A stretch of 64,000 nt of DNA. Origin: JANQIO01 sp043585095. Its GTDB lineage: Bacteria > Pseudomonadota > Gammaproteobacteria > Pseudomonadales > Halieaceae. Positions 43,699 through 52,273 of the stretch are shown here, in pieces. Position 1 is the first letter of the stretch. Every line of letters starts with the position of its first letter. The stretch is from assembly GCA_043585095.1 (NCBI GenBank), contig CP121321.1, positions 2,480,001 through 2,544,000 on the forward strand, in the 5' to 3' direction. Under the pieces are notes generated by a model. The model did no database searches, was not told the DNA's origin, and saw only the letters and a list, made by a program, of their open reading frames with translations. A program made the position numbers and the translations under genes.

Positions 43699-43818
43699 AT
43701 GACACGCATGCACATACATACCGGAGTTGAATCCCTGGAGGACGGCATCCAGCGGTATCACGGTGATACGCCAGCGGGAAGCACTGCAGCCTCACAAACC
43801 GGGTGCTGCGGCGCATGA
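43699..43818 (+). pseudogene. Collapsed ArsI/CadI-like glyoxalase remnant (39 codons)
   Basis: MTRMHIHTGVESLEDGIQRY matches the N-terminus of ArsI/CadI-type glyoxalase-fold proteins (M-R-x-H-x-H-V-x-x-L-x-x-S-I-x-F-Y). The frame then jumps to HGDTP and ends in CCGA, like the C-terminus of the same family. The central about 100 residues with the metal and substrate sites are missing in frame. AAGAGG precedes the ATG, and its TGA overlaps the arsC ATG, so it is still translated in the operon and couples arsC. Confidence 0.5.
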
Positions 43819-44225
43819 AGAAGGTGCTGGTGCTGTGCACCGGGAACTCCTGCAGATCTGTCATGGGCGAGGCGCTTATCAACACGCTTGGCAAGGGCCA
43901 GTACCTCGCCCATAGCGCAGGCAGCGCCCCTGCCGGTTATGTTCACCCCAAGTCGCTGGAAACACTGACAAGGCATGGCATTCCCTTCGATGCACCCTAC
44001 AGCAAATCCTGGGATGTCTTTGAAGGCACGCAATTCGATCTGGTCATCACCGTATGCGATGCGGCCGCCAGCGAGACCTGCCCAGTGTATCTGGGCGAGC
44101 ATAAGAAACTGCATTGGAGTACGCCAGACCCGGCTGCCGCCACAGGGACAGATGAAGAAATTGATGCCGCCTTTGACGATGCCTTTATGTTGTTAAAAAC
44201 GCGTATCGAGGAAGAACTGCTCTAA
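43815..44225 (+). CDS. arsC: Arsenate reductase, LMW-phosphatase/thioredoxin type
   Basis: A 136-aa enzyme that reduces As(V) to As(III). The P-loop is Cys8-TGNS-Cys13-Arg14; Cys81 and Cys89 match the redox pair of S. aureus ArsC, and Asp105-Pro106 the general acid. The ATG at 43815 (ATGA overlap) gives the usual MKKVLVLCTGNSCRS start. No As(III) efflux gene (arsB/acr3) is present in the window. Confidence 0.93.
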   Translation: MKKVLVLCTGNSCRSVMGEALINTLGKGQYLAHSAGSAPAGYVHPKSLETLTRHGIPFDAPYSKSWDVFEGTQFDLVITVCDAAASETCPVYLGEHKKLHWSTPDPAAATGTDEEIDAAFDDAFMLLKTRIEEELL

Positions 44226-44324
44226 GCGGTTTGGCGGTGGCTGTAGATTCGCTAGGGCACAAAGAGGTGATGGTCTAGTTGGTGTTGAGATCAGGTGGCC
44301 CTGCGATGTGTCACAGCAAGTGCC

Positions 44325-44648
44325 CTACTCCGCCTCACCACCTTCGGGACCATAGAAGAACACCCAGGTTGCAAAGTCGTCGGTGAAGGCTTCAAACCGA
44401 TGTTCAACTCCAGCCGCAACAAACAGCACTTCGCCTGCCTCAAACGGCTGACGTGTGTCGCCGTTCACAAACATGCCCGACCCGGAGGCCACGACGTACA
44501 CCTCGTCGCGGGTATGCGGCGTTTGCTCATCCACCTTCTTGGGCTGGTAATACTCCACCTCCAGAGAACCGTGTTCGAACAGTTCAATAAAGGGCTCGCT
44601 CTCGCCTTTAAGCGCTTGAGCTGCATTGCTGATAGTGAGACGTTTCAT
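44325..44648 (-). CDS. Cupin domain protein
   Basis: A 107-aa single cupin barrel. Motif 1 is PHTRDEVYVVASGSGMFV and motif 2 is FEAGEVLFVAAGVEHRFE; metal-ligand His and Glu are present. Probably a metal-binding enzyme or sugar/small-molecule binder; substrate unknown. No Shine-Dalgarno is visible before the ATG. Confidence 0.85.
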   Translation of the reverse strand: MKRLTISNAAQALKGESEPFIELFEHGSLEVEYYQPKKVDEQTPHTRDEVYVVASGSGMFVNGDTRQPFEAGEVLFVAAGVEHRFEAFTDDFATWVFFYGPEGGEAE

Positions 44649-44757
44649 AGGAGGCTACACTTTCACTGGATACGCTAGAGTACGCCTGGCGCAGGACCTC
44701 TGCCAACGCTGATATGCTCTCTGACTAATTATGGAACTCGTCTGATACGGAAATCGC

Positions 44758-45891
44758 ATGAAGGCAGCACTCCGCCACTTGAAAAGCACATCTGCCGGCC
44801 ACCTAACCAAAGCTATGCATAGGACGGCTCAGCTCCTGGTGGCTTTAGGTCTTTGCACTGTCGCCAGCGCATCGCTCTCTGACCCTTGCATGGACGTTGT
44901 GCTTACGGGAACGAAAGGCGGCCCCAATGTATACGAGGGCTTGGCTGGGCCTGGCACGCTGGTGACCTATGGCTCAGAAAAGAGCCAGTGCCGCGAAGTA
45001 CTGCTGCAGTTTGACATCGGCCGAGGCACGTCTATACGGCTAGCCCAGCTAAGCGTGATGGCGGGCGACCTGGACGCGGTGTTTTTAACGCACGCGCACT
45101 CAGACCACGTCCAGGGTCTGGCTGATCTGATGCAACTGCGCTGGCACTATTATTCTGAGCTGCCGCCTATGGATCTTGTAAGCACGGAGGATGTGAAAGC
45201 GCCTGCAGGGCACACCTTGAGCAGCCGAGCGCTGGGAGATCACATAGCAGATGCCTTTATCGCCTCGGGGGAAATCGCCCAGCGACACTCAGAGCGCCCG
45301 CAAACCATCGCGGCAGGGCCCGCGGCGCTAATCAACGCGGTTGTGTTCAAGCGCCCCCCTAAAGCCAAAGTCGTTTGGAACAAAGGTGATGTCACAGTGA
45401 CCGCCATCGCCAGCAACCATACCGCCGACCACGTGTCCTATCGCGTTGACTCACCCGCCGGTAGTGTTGTCATCGGCGGAGACGCTTCCAACGATGTACG
45501 TTTGCCGCCCCGCACTCACTCCACTTCAGATCAGGTAGAGTCTTTGGCCCAGGGTGCTGACGTACTAGTACATTCCTCCACACACCCCAACATGGGCCCA
45601 GAAGCCGGCGGCGGCATGCCAGCACCCATCTTTTATCGGCAAAGTCTGGTCACCGACCTTGGTGCCATGGCCGAAAGAGCTGGCGTCAGAATTTATATGC
45701 TCACGCACATGACGCCGTCCTTAGGCGAAGTGCCCGGAGATGAAGGTTGGGCTATTCCAGGCGCCCCATTAGGCAAAGCGGAATTCGAGGCTGCGGCGCG
45801 CCAGGGCGGCTTTACTGGAACGGTTGTCGTCGGCGAGGACCTATCCGGTGTACGATTGCCTTCTGGCAAAGAAACCTTTTACGACCGCTAG
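44758..45891 (+). CDS. Exported MBL-fold metal-dependent hydrolase
   Basis: A 377-aa protein with a Sec signal (hydrophobic LLVALGLCTVASA after a long basic n-region) and a metallo-beta-lactamase fold: LTHAHSDHVQGLAD is the HxHxDH dinuclear zinc motif, with further ligands in ASNHTADHVSY and GDASND. Of the arylsulfatase/RNase Z-like branch of the superfamily. Substrate unknown. GGAAA precedes the ATG. Confidence 0.87.
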   Translation: MKAALRHLKSTSAGHLTKAMHRTAQLLVALGLCTVASASLSDPCMDVVLTGTKGGPNVYEGLAGPGTLVTYGSEKSQCREVLLQFDIGRGTSIRLAQLSVMAGDLDAVFLTHAHSDHVQGLADLMQLRWHYYSELPPMDLVSTEDVKAPAGHTLSSRALGDHIADAFIASGEIAQRHSERPQTIAAGPAALINAVVFKRPPKAKVVWNKGDVTVTAIASNHTADHVSYRVDSPAGSVVIGGDASNDVRLPPRTHSTSDQVESLAQGADVLVHSSTHPNMGPEAGGGMPAPIFYRQSLVTDLGAMAERAGVRIYMLTHMTPSLGEVPGDEGWAIPGAPLGKAEFEAAARQGGFTGTVVVGEDLSGVRLPSGKETFYDR

Positions 45892-45905
45892 CACCGCTCA
45901 AAGCC

Positions 45906-46274
45906 TCACTCACCCCAGAACTTCCACCACTTTTTGCTATTCGCCTCGCGAGAAGCCTTGCCTTTATCAGAGCCCTTATCCATCTCCTTTCGGGCCTGCT
46001 CTGACTTCTTGGCCTGCTGCTTCTCCAGCCCTTTACTGCTATCGGAAGATTCGTCGTTGTCCTCCGCATCGTTGTCGAGATCTTCGATGTCGTCTTCCAC
46101 ATCGTCCTCTGGACCATCATCAGCATCCATCGCCTCTTTCGCTTCCATCGCGGCTTCGTGAGCGGCTTTCTGCTCCTCTGTTGGCTTACCTTTACCCGCC
46201 CACTCAGGTTTCTCTGCAAAGCCTGGCGCAGCAAACGCAACGGCTAACAGCGTTACCAGTAGATGTTTGTTCAT
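45906..46274 (-). CDS. Exported highly acidic protein
   Basis: 122 aa. A signal peptide ends AAPGFA. The mature protein has Lys/Glu helices, then an Asp/Glu run (about 50-80), then a basic Ser/Lys stretch, ending in the aromatic KKWWKFWGE. No known family. GGAG lies 8 nt before the ATG. The charge pattern suggests an intrinsically disordered periplasmic protein. Confidence 0.7.
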   Translation of the reverse strand: MNKHLLVTLLAVAFAAPGFAEKPEWAGKGKPTEEQKAAHEAAMEAKEAMDADDGPEDDVEDDIEDLDNDAEDNDESSDSSKGLEKQQAKKSEQARKEMDKGSDKGKASREANSKKWWKFWGE

Positions 46275-46427
46275 AAGAGTTACTCCAGTTTTATTGTAGT
46301 GATTCCTTTATCGGCCAGCTGGAGCATAGCGCCACATATTGGGCGCGTCAGGCTTTTCTGATGCGTTAATGTGTTGGCCAAGACGCCTTTCAACAATGAG
46401 TCAAACTAACCCCTGGCCTGAAACAGT

Positions 46428-46478
46428 AGTTTCGGTGACAGTTTACCTAACTTCGCCCACGCTCCTTGCGCCTCTTTG
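46428..46478. repeat. Left copy of 51-bp direct repeat flanking the TA module
   Basis: Begins AGTTTCGGTGACAGTTTACC; 47 of 51 positions match the copy at 47332-47382, with the first 29 identical. The two copies bracket the YoeB/YefM pair. Confidence 0.85.
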
Positions 46479-46564
46479 GCCGACGCCGCGACTGCGTGTC
46501 GCTACGTAGTATCTTTGTCGCAATCGTTAGATTAATCGCAGGAAGGATGAGTGCTGCCTCAAGG

Positions 46565-46615
46565 TCAAAGGGGCAGACTCCTTGATCTCCATTGATCTCT
46601 GGATAGGACTGCCCC
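46565..46615. repeat. Dispersed repeat copy with imperfect hairpin
   Basis: TCAAAGGGGCAGACTCCTT (46565-46583) recurs with one change at 50940-50958. Here the GGGGCAG..TCC arm can pair with GGACTGCCCC at 46606-46615, giving an imperfect stem. Confidence 0.6.
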
Positions 46616-46678
46616 ACTACCGAGCTTGTGCGATAGAGGCGCCGGCATGGTCGGGAAAGTGAGCCTGTCCCGGCAGGA

Positions 46679-46939
46679 TTATTCGTAGTGCGTCCAAAGC
46701 CGAATTACCTTGATACTTTTGTCTGCCTCGTACAATTGATAAACCAGCCTATGCTGAATATTGATGCGGCGAGAATAGGCTCCGGACAAGTCCCCTACCA
46801 GTTTTTCGTAGGGAGGTGGGTTGGGAAAAGGGTTCTCGGAGATAATACGTAAAAGCTCTTCAGCCTTCTTTTTGAGACCAGATGCAGCCAGCTTTCGCGC
46901 ATCTTTTTGAGCCTTCTTGGTATAGTAGACCTTCCACAT
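46679..46939 (-). CDS. Txe/YoeB family toxin (mRNA interferase)
   Basis: An 86-aa ribosome-dependent RNase toxin. LSGAYSRRINIQHRLVY and the C-terminal WTHYE match YoeB; Glu45, Arg64 and His84 correspond to the E. coli catalytic Glu46, Arg65 and His83. The ATG at 46939 overlaps the antitoxin stop (TAATG). Confidence 0.92.
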   Translation of the reverse strand: MWKVYYTKKAQKDARKLAASGLKKKAEELLRIISENPFPNPPPYEKLVGDLSGAYSRRINIQHRLVYQLYEADKSIKVIRLWTHYE

Positions 46940-47181
46940 TACCAATCCAGGTCGTCAGAGCATTCATCAAGATCAGCTTCCATTCCATCGAGGATAGACT
47001 CCCGCATTCCTGGAATCGAGATCAAGTAGAGCGTTTCATTGATGGCGTTCCAATCCTCCTCGGAAAGCAAAACCGCGTTGCCGCGCTTACCCGTGATCGT
47101 AATCGGACGGTGAGTCTCCGCAGCTTCATCAATAAGCGCATAAAGCTTGGCACGAGCGTCTGTAGCACTAAGAGTGGGCAT
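46939..47181 (-). CDS. YefM/Phd family antitoxin
   Basis: An 80-aa protein. The N-terminal DNA-binding part (TLSATDARAKLYALIDEA) and GNAVLLSEEDW are typical of YefM/Phd; the acidic C-terminus (DLDECSDDLDW) should wrap the toxin. A perfect GGAGG precedes the ATG. It is the first gene of the pair and should repress the promoter with the toxin. Confidence 0.92.
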   Translation of the reverse strand: MPTLSATDARAKLYALIDEAAETHRPITITGKRGNAVLLSEEDWNAINETLYLISIPGMRESILDGMEADLDECSDDLDW

Positions 47182-47200
47182 AAAATACCTCCAAAGCCAA

Positions 47201-47229
47201 AACGTACGCTATGACGTACGCTCTGTCAA
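47201..47229 (-). promoter_or_regulatory. TA promoter with two operator half-repeats
   Basis: Minus strand: -35 TTGACA (47224-47229), 17-bp spacer, -10 TACGTT (47201-47206). ACGTACGCT occurs at 47202-47210 and 47214-47222, period 12, each holding a CGTACG palindrome. This resembles the paired short palindromes bound by YefM. Confidence 0.65.
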
Positions 47230-47331
47230 CGCTCGATGACCCTCATCGAACGCAAGCCCACAAGCCTCAGTCATGCAGTATCAGGCTCCACCCTCTCGGC
47301 TCACCCTTGAGATAACCGCAGCATCAAAAAG

Positions 47332-47382
47332 AGTTTCGGTGACAGTTTACCTAACTTCGCTCACACGACTTGCGCCTCTTTG
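47332..47382. repeat. Right copy of 51-bp direct repeat flanking the TA module
   Basis: See the copy at 46428; differences fall at four positions after the first 29 bp. It lies 53 bp before the next gene. Confidence 0.85.
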
Positions 47383-47435
47383 CGAAAGCATCCCTTCGCT
47401 GCAGCCTGTGTGATACTTTCCACCATCAGTTACGG

Positions 47436-48659
47436 ATGACTCAGGGCAACACAGTGACGGACCACTCTCTTTCGAGCGACGCGCGCTCTTACCGGTTAAC
47501 CAGCATCGATATGTTGCGGGGCCTGGTTGTTGTGATTATGGCGCTGGACCACGTTAGGGATTACTTCCTGCGCGGCATGATTGCCGACCCGATGGGACAG
47601 CCGGACATTCCGCTAGAGGTCTATCTCACCCGCTGGGTCACCCACTTTTGTGCTCCGGTGTTTGTGTTTCTGGCCGGCACCTCTGCGGGCTTAATGGCAG
47701 GCCGCAAATCACCCGGTGACTTAGGTGCCTTCCTGGCCAAGCGCGGGCTGTGGCTGGTGTTTGTTGAGGTCACCCTGATCTCTACCGCGTTTACGTTTTC
47801 ACCCTTTGATGGGGTGCCGCAAATGGGCGGGCACACCTTGCTCGGCCTGCAAGTGATATGGGCTATCGGTGCCTCCATGCTGGTGCTGGCAGCGCTGCAG
47901 TTTTTGGGCACGGGAGCCTGCGCGGTGTTGGGCGGGATTATCTTGCTGGGACACGATGCGGTCGGCATAGTGTGGCCAGCCGGCGCAATGGACGGCGCTG
48001 ACCCGATCTGGATTGCGCTGTTCGCGCAGGCCAGCACCGTTGTAGGGCCCTTCCTACTCTACTTTGCTTACCCCTTGGTACCGTGGGCAGGCCTGATGCT
48101 GCTGGGCTTTGGCACCGCAGGTGTTTTTCAGCAAGACACTGAAACGCGTGACCGCACACTGCTGCGCACAGGCTGGTTAATGATTGCCGCGTTCCTGGTA
48201 TTGCGCGCACTGGACGTATACGGCGATCCCAACCCCTGGCAGTGGCAAGACGCGGGGCTGCAAGCCACTGTGTTGGATTTTATGAACGTCAGTAAATATC
48301 CACCCAGCCTACTGTTCTTGCTGGCCACCCTGGGACCCATGGCGATTCTGTGTGCCTACGCGGATCGCTGGTCGGGCTGGCTCAAAGACACGCTGGTGAT
48401 GTTTGGCCGGGTACCCTTCGCGTTTTACATCGCACATTGGTATCTGCTGCGGGTTCTGAACATGCTGCTGGCCATGTATCAGGGCATAGCGCCCGAGCAG
48501 ATGATGACGTTCTTCTTTTTCTTTCCGCCGGAGTATGGCGTGAACCTGGCGGGCGTCTACGGCATCTATGCACTGGTGATCGTGATGCTCTATCCGTTCT
48601 GCCGCTGGTTTGCCGAGATTAAGAAACGCCGCAAGGATTGGTGGCTTAGCTATTTGTAG
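47436..48659 (+). CDS. DUF1624 family integral membrane acyltransferase-like protein
   Basis: About 407 aa with roughly ten membrane helices. It begins RLTSIDMLRGLVVVIMALDH, the signature of DUF1624/heparan-alpha-glucosaminide N-acetyltransferase-like proteins, with His in the first helix region and HFCAPVFVFLAGTSAG next. It may acetylate sugars or lipids across the membrane; substrate unknown. GTG 47454 has AGGG upstream and is an alternative start to ATG 47436; the frame further upstream lies within the repeat. Confidence 0.82.
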   Translation: MTQGNTVTDHSLSSDARSYRLTSIDMLRGLVVVIMALDHVRDYFLRGMIADPMGQPDIPLEVYLTRWVTHFCAPVFVFLAGTSAGLMAGRKSPGDLGAFLAKRGLWLVFVEVTLISTAFTFSPFDGVPQMGGHTLLGLQVIWAIGASMLVLAALQFLGTGACAVLGGIILLGHDAVGIVWPAGAMDGADPIWIALFAQASTVVGPFLLYFAYPLVPWAGLMLLGFGTAGVFQQDTETRDRTLLRTGWLMIAAFLVLRALDVYGDPNPWQWQDAGLQATVLDFMNVSKYPPSLLFLLATLGPMAILCAYADRWSGWLKDTLVMFGRVPFAFYIAHWYLLRVLNMLLAMYQGIAPEQMMTFFFFFPPEYGVNLAGVYGIYALVIVMLYPFCRWFAEIKKRRKDWWLSYL

Positions 48660-48673
48660 ACCGCCAACTCCGC

Positions 48674-49618
48674 TCAATCCTGAGTGGCAAGAGCAACGCC
48701 TTCCTGCACCAGGCGCCATGCCTCCTCGGTGCTATCGACAAACTGGAACAGGGCCAGGTCTTTGGCTGCAATGGTGCCCTCCTCCACCAACGCGTCAAAA
48801 TTAATGATGCGCCGCCAGTACGACTCGCCAAACAACAAAATCGTGAGAGGTCGTGCCTTATGTGTCTGGATCAGGGTGAGGGTTTCGAACATTTCGTCCA
48901 GCGTGCCAAAGCCACCGGGAAAAACTACCAGCGCCCTGGCCCTGAGCAGGAAGTGCATCTTGCGCACCGCAAAGTAATGAAACTGAAAGCACAGCTCAGG
49001 CGTGATGTATTCATTAGGGTGCTGTTCATGGGGCAATACGATATTAAGCCCCACGCTCTTGCCGCCCGCTTCCTGGGCACCTCGATTGGCCGCTTCCATA
49101 ATGCCAGGGCCACCGCCGGTACATACCGTTAAAGCGGAAGCCGGGTTGGCCAGCCCCGCCTCGGTAATCGTGCGCGCCAAAGACCGCGCGGCCTCGTAGT
49201 AATGCGATTTGTCGACGATGCTCTGGGCCACCTTTACCGCCAGCGCGAGCTCGTTATCATCAGGCGATGCGGCTGCGGCAGCTGCCGCCTCAGCTAGTCG
49301 CGCCTTGGCCACCGCCGGCTCAGGCACTCGCGTGCTACCGAACATCACCACCGTGTCGGTAATATCATGTTCGTCCTGCACCAGATCCGGTTTTTCAAAT
49401 TCCAACTGCAGGCGCACCCCGCGCAGGTCATCGCGCATGATGAAATCAGAATCCGTGTAGGCCAGCCGATGCGTGGGTGAACGGGTTTGCGGGGTAGAAG
49501 GGCGCTGCTCAAGAACGCCAGCATCATCTCGCGCCGTGCGGAAGCCCGTTGGTGCGCGGGAATCGCTACCTGGTTGGGGCGCGTCCACGCCGCTACTGGA
49601 ATCGTTTTCTTTGCTCAT
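48674..49618 (-). CDS. LOG family (TIGR00730) Rossmann-fold protein
   Basis: A 314-aa protein with GGGPGIMEAANRGA and PGGFGTLDEMFETLT, the two motifs of the LOG / former lysine-decarboxylase family, whose characterised members are nucleotide phosphoribohydrolases (cytokinin activation in plants). The N-terminal about 100 residues are extra and low-complexity. Cytosolic; physiological substrate in this organism unknown. Confidence 0.88.
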   Translation of the reverse strand: MSKENDSSSGVDAPQPGSDSRAPTGFRTARDDAGVLEQRPSTPQTRSPTHRLAYTDSDFIMRDDLRGVRLQLEFEKPDLVQDEHDITDTVVMFGSTRVPEPAVAKARLAEAAAAAAASPDDNELALAVKVAQSIVDKSHYYEAARSLARTITEAGLANPASALTVCTGGGPGIMEAANRGAQEAGGKSVGLNIVLPHEQHPNEYITPELCFQFHYFAVRKMHFLLRARALVVFPGGFGTLDEMFETLTLIQTHKARPLTILLFGESYWRRIINFDALVEEGTIAAKDLALFQFVDSTEEAWRLVQEGVALATQD

Positions 49619-49717
49619 AAGTTGATGGCATTACCGTGGTGGAGAAGCTCGACTGTGACGCAACCCGCGCCGGGTTGCCAGCGCGCAGACGCAAAGGTTT
49701 TCAGCGCGTCCCCGGTA

Positions 49718-50836
49718 TCAAGAGACGGCTTCGGCCCAGAGACGGTGCCAGTATTGCAGCAGAGGCTCATTGGCACCCAGGGGGAAGTCACCGCCTCTGG
49801 CCTCAATGCCACTCTGGCAGGCTTCAGCAATGGGCAGATCCTCATCGGCAAACACCGCTGCGCCAAACGCCGATGCTTCACTGCCCGCCGCTGCATCACA
49901 GCCCGGCCGCAACATGCTGGTATAGGTGACGGTAGTTCGACCCGGTTCGCCTAACGGCTCCGCCCTGATCATCTGCGCGCCCAGTGAATTTACCAACACC
50001 ATCACGCCAGGGTAGAAGGTGTAGGTTACCGAGCCCTCGATATCCTCAGGCCACTCCTCTTCAGGCAGCGATGCCAGGCGCGTAATAGTCTTGCTGGGAA
50101 AGGCCCAGCGGCTGTAGCGCTGGTAGGTGTCGACCACCGCATTGGCTTCGAGAATCTCTGCAACGCTATCGCGGTGTAGCTGGGCGAAGTGATAACTCTC
50201 AAGGCTCAAGTCGTTGACGAGCTTCCAGTTGGCTGACACCTCGTAGTGTCGGCGCTCGATCGGGGTATAGGCCGGGAAATCGATGCCGCTGAGTTCATCG
50301 CCCGCCTCATCAAGTGCTGCGTCTACCGCTGTTTGGTCGACGCCTGCATGCGCACCCACCACAATCAGACCGTACTTCTCTGATACCGGCAACCTCACCA
50401 GGTCCAGCAATGAATCACTGTCATCAAAGTACTGCTGCTCCGGACGACCCCGCAGCCGTCCGTCCCTGTGATACGCCCAGCCATGAAAAGGACAGACAAA
50501 AGCACGACACTCACCGCTACCCCCTGCCACCGCTGCCCCTCGGTGCGCGCAGGCATTAACCAGTGCATGCAAGCTGCCCTCGTTATCACGAGACAGCAAC
50601 ACCGGCGTCCCCGCCACATTTAACGAAAGGTAATGACCCGGCCCAGACAACTCCCCAGAGAACGCCACCAGCTGCGGCGTGTCGCGAAACAGGCGCTGCC
50701 ATTCCAGCGCTAACAGATCCGCGTCGGTAAACGCAGACCCGGGAACGCACCCCGGTCCCGCCGCAGTATCCGTAACTCCGCCGCCGACATTGTCCAACAG
50801 CCGACGATTGATTGAGGTAACTAATGCTTTGTCCAT
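49718..50836 (-). CDS. Rieske 2Fe-2S aromatic-ring-hydroxylating dioxygenase alpha subunit
   Basis: A 372-aa oxygenase. The Rieske motif is Cys96-x-His98 and Cys115-xx-His118 (CAHRG, CPFHGW); the catalytic mononuclear iron site is in NDLSLESYHFAQLHRD. No beta subunit or reductase is adjacent, so it is probably of the single-component-alpha type acting on quaternary amines or aromatic acids. Substrate unknown. AGGGG precedes the ATG. Confidence 0.88.
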   Translation of the reverse strand: MDKALVTSINRRLLDNVGGGVTDTAAGPGCVPGSAFTDADLLALEWQRLFRDTPQLVAFSGELSGPGHYLSLNVAGTPVLLSRDNEGSLHALVNACAHRGAAVAGGSGECRAFVCPFHGWAYHRDGRLRGRPEQQYFDDSDSLLDLVRLPVSEKYGLIVVGAHAGVDQTAVDAALDEAGDELSGIDFPAYTPIERRHYEVSANWKLVNDLSLESYHFAQLHRDSVAEILEANAVVDTYQRYSRWAFPSKTITRLASLPEEEWPEDIEGSVTYTFYPGVMVLVNSLGAQMIRAEPLGEPGRTTVTYTSMLRPGCDAAAGSEASAFGAAVFADEDLPIAEACQSGIEARGGDFPLGANEPLLQYWHRLWAEAVS

Positions 50837-50939
50837 GAAGCCCCTGCCAACAAGGCGCAGTTCAAACTAACCACACCACTCCTCACTCTGCACACCAGGG
50901 CAAGAGTAGTAAAGAGTTTGCATCTGCAGGAGCTTTAGA

Positions 50940-50958
50940 TCAAAGGGGCAGAATCCTT
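50940..50958. repeat. Second copy of the dispersed TCAAAGGGGCAGA repeat
   Basis: TCAAAGGGGCAGAATCCTT, 18 of 19 bases as at 46565. It lies between the Rieske oxygenase and the Shedu gene, at the boundary of the defence island. Confidence 0.6.
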
Positions 50959-51064
50959 AAGCCGTTGTCATGCCGCCGCCCCCGTCGCATGCAGAAAGAA
51001 GCTGCTTGATTATTAAAGCCAGCTGGAAGAGCAAAATTTATCAAGATGTCTGCACCTTTTACGT

Positions 51065-52273
51065 TCACATCCCAACTTCATTTGCGAACTGGCTTCGAAC
51101 TATCTTGAGCCGCCTCAAAAGATCATCGTAGGTCATAATTTCAACCACATGGCGATACTTGCGTCGAATGACTTCGAAGTCGGTGCGCTGCTCAGCGCTT
51201 AGGTTCTCATCACGTCCCATTATGATCATACCGGACGGGTTAACAATCTTGAGCTCCATCCCTTCCGGGAGCTGCTCCGAATATCGTTCGTTCAATTTTC
51301 TTTCTCCTGCCACCCCCCATCGATTCAAGTGATACAGGTATTTTTCTAGCTGCATGATAGTGCCGCTGAGCTCCCGCATCGGGACGTGATTGTCTCGATA
51401 GCGATTACTGGTGACAAGACACTCGGCAAATGGCTGCTTAATTTCAATCGCGTCCACATATCCGGAAGCGTCTACCAAAAGGAAGTCTACGCTTCGATCT
51501 TTGTTGGCCAAACTATCGCGAACCGGGGCTTCCGGGAACGCCTTGATGTACTTGGGATAAAGAAACTGGATGATCTGAAGGATTTCCGCCTGCCACTGTT
51601 TTTCATTGTAGGGGGAACTGTTTTTCAACATCGCATCTATCTTGGAGATTAGATCTTTGAATTTTTGAGTTTCCAGTTCCGCGAAAATGGTTCTGGGTTG
51701 CGACCCGACCAGAGACTCCTTCTTCCGCATGTAACGCACATAGTCTGCCTGTGGGTCGCCTTCTATAGTCAAGTAATTACGAATGATCGCACTTATTCGG
51801 GCGCCCGCGTAACGATTGAGCTCAGTAGTCTTTGGAAACTTGCTGAGGAGCTGCCTGAATACTTCGGTGGGCAACGCTCCTTCTTCATCGCCGCCGATAG
51901 TGAGTGAGTCCAAATTGAAGTCATCGAAGCGCCGAAAGATTGATATATTGCGCTCAGCTGCGAAGACTCTCCGCTCCAAGTCCACCGATACATGAATACG
52001 CAAATCAAAACTGATATTCAGGACTTCGCGGTCAATACGGTAGTAGCTTCCGGCTACATCGCCAATACGAAAAACGAACTCCTGCTCATCAGCGTGTATT
52101 CCGCTTCCAACGGACTCGACCAGTCGTTCCATAGTCACATGAAAAACCCTACCACTGAGACTGGCCTTACCTTCTGTATCGAGTTTATGCTGTAGCCATT
52201 CACCAGATGTGTCTTCTGGCGAAAAGATCAGAAATAGCCCTGGTCCTCCCAGCTCTCGTTCGAATCGGATCAC
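51065..52273 (-). CDS. Shedu (DUF4263) anti-phage nuclease
   Basis: A 402-aa protein. The C-terminal half is the DUF4263/Shedu PD-(D/E)XK nuclease: SVDFLLVDASGYVDAIEIKQ gives Asp263, Glu277 and Lys279, followed by a conserved TIMQLEKYLYHL helix (Gln308). Residues 1-220 are an N-terminal region that I do not recognise, as expected for Shedu proteins whose N-termini vary and sense infection. The start is GTG 52273. It is 159 nt downstream of the helicase on the same strand and may be cotranscribed with the defence operon. Confidence 0.85.
   Translation of the reverse strand: MIRFERELGGPGLFLIFSPEDTSGEWLQHKLDTEGKASLSGRVFHVTMERLVESVGSGIHADEQEFVFRIGDVAGSYYRIDREVLNISFDLRIHVSVDLERRVFAAERNISIFRRFDDFNLDSLTIGGDEEGALPTEVFRQLLSKFPKTTELNRYAGARISAIIRNYLTIEGDPQADYVRYMRKKESLVGSQPRTIFAELETQKFKDLISKIDAMLKNSSPYNEKQWQAEILQIIQFLYPKYIKAFPEAPVRDSLANKDRSVDFLLVDASGYVDAIEIKQPFAECLVTSNRYRDNHVPMRELSGTIMQLEKYLYHLNRWGVAGERKLNERYSEQLPEGMELKIVNPSGMIIMGRDENLSAEQRTDFEVIRRKYRHVVEIMTYDDLLRRLKIVRSQFANEVGM

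Larger units (their letters stand above)
46275..46678. other. 404-nt noncoding region with dispersed repeats
   Basis: Holds the left copy of the 51-bp repeat flanking the toxin-antitoxin module and a copy of a small imperfect-hairpin repeat (each listed separately). No gene seen. Confidence 0.6.
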
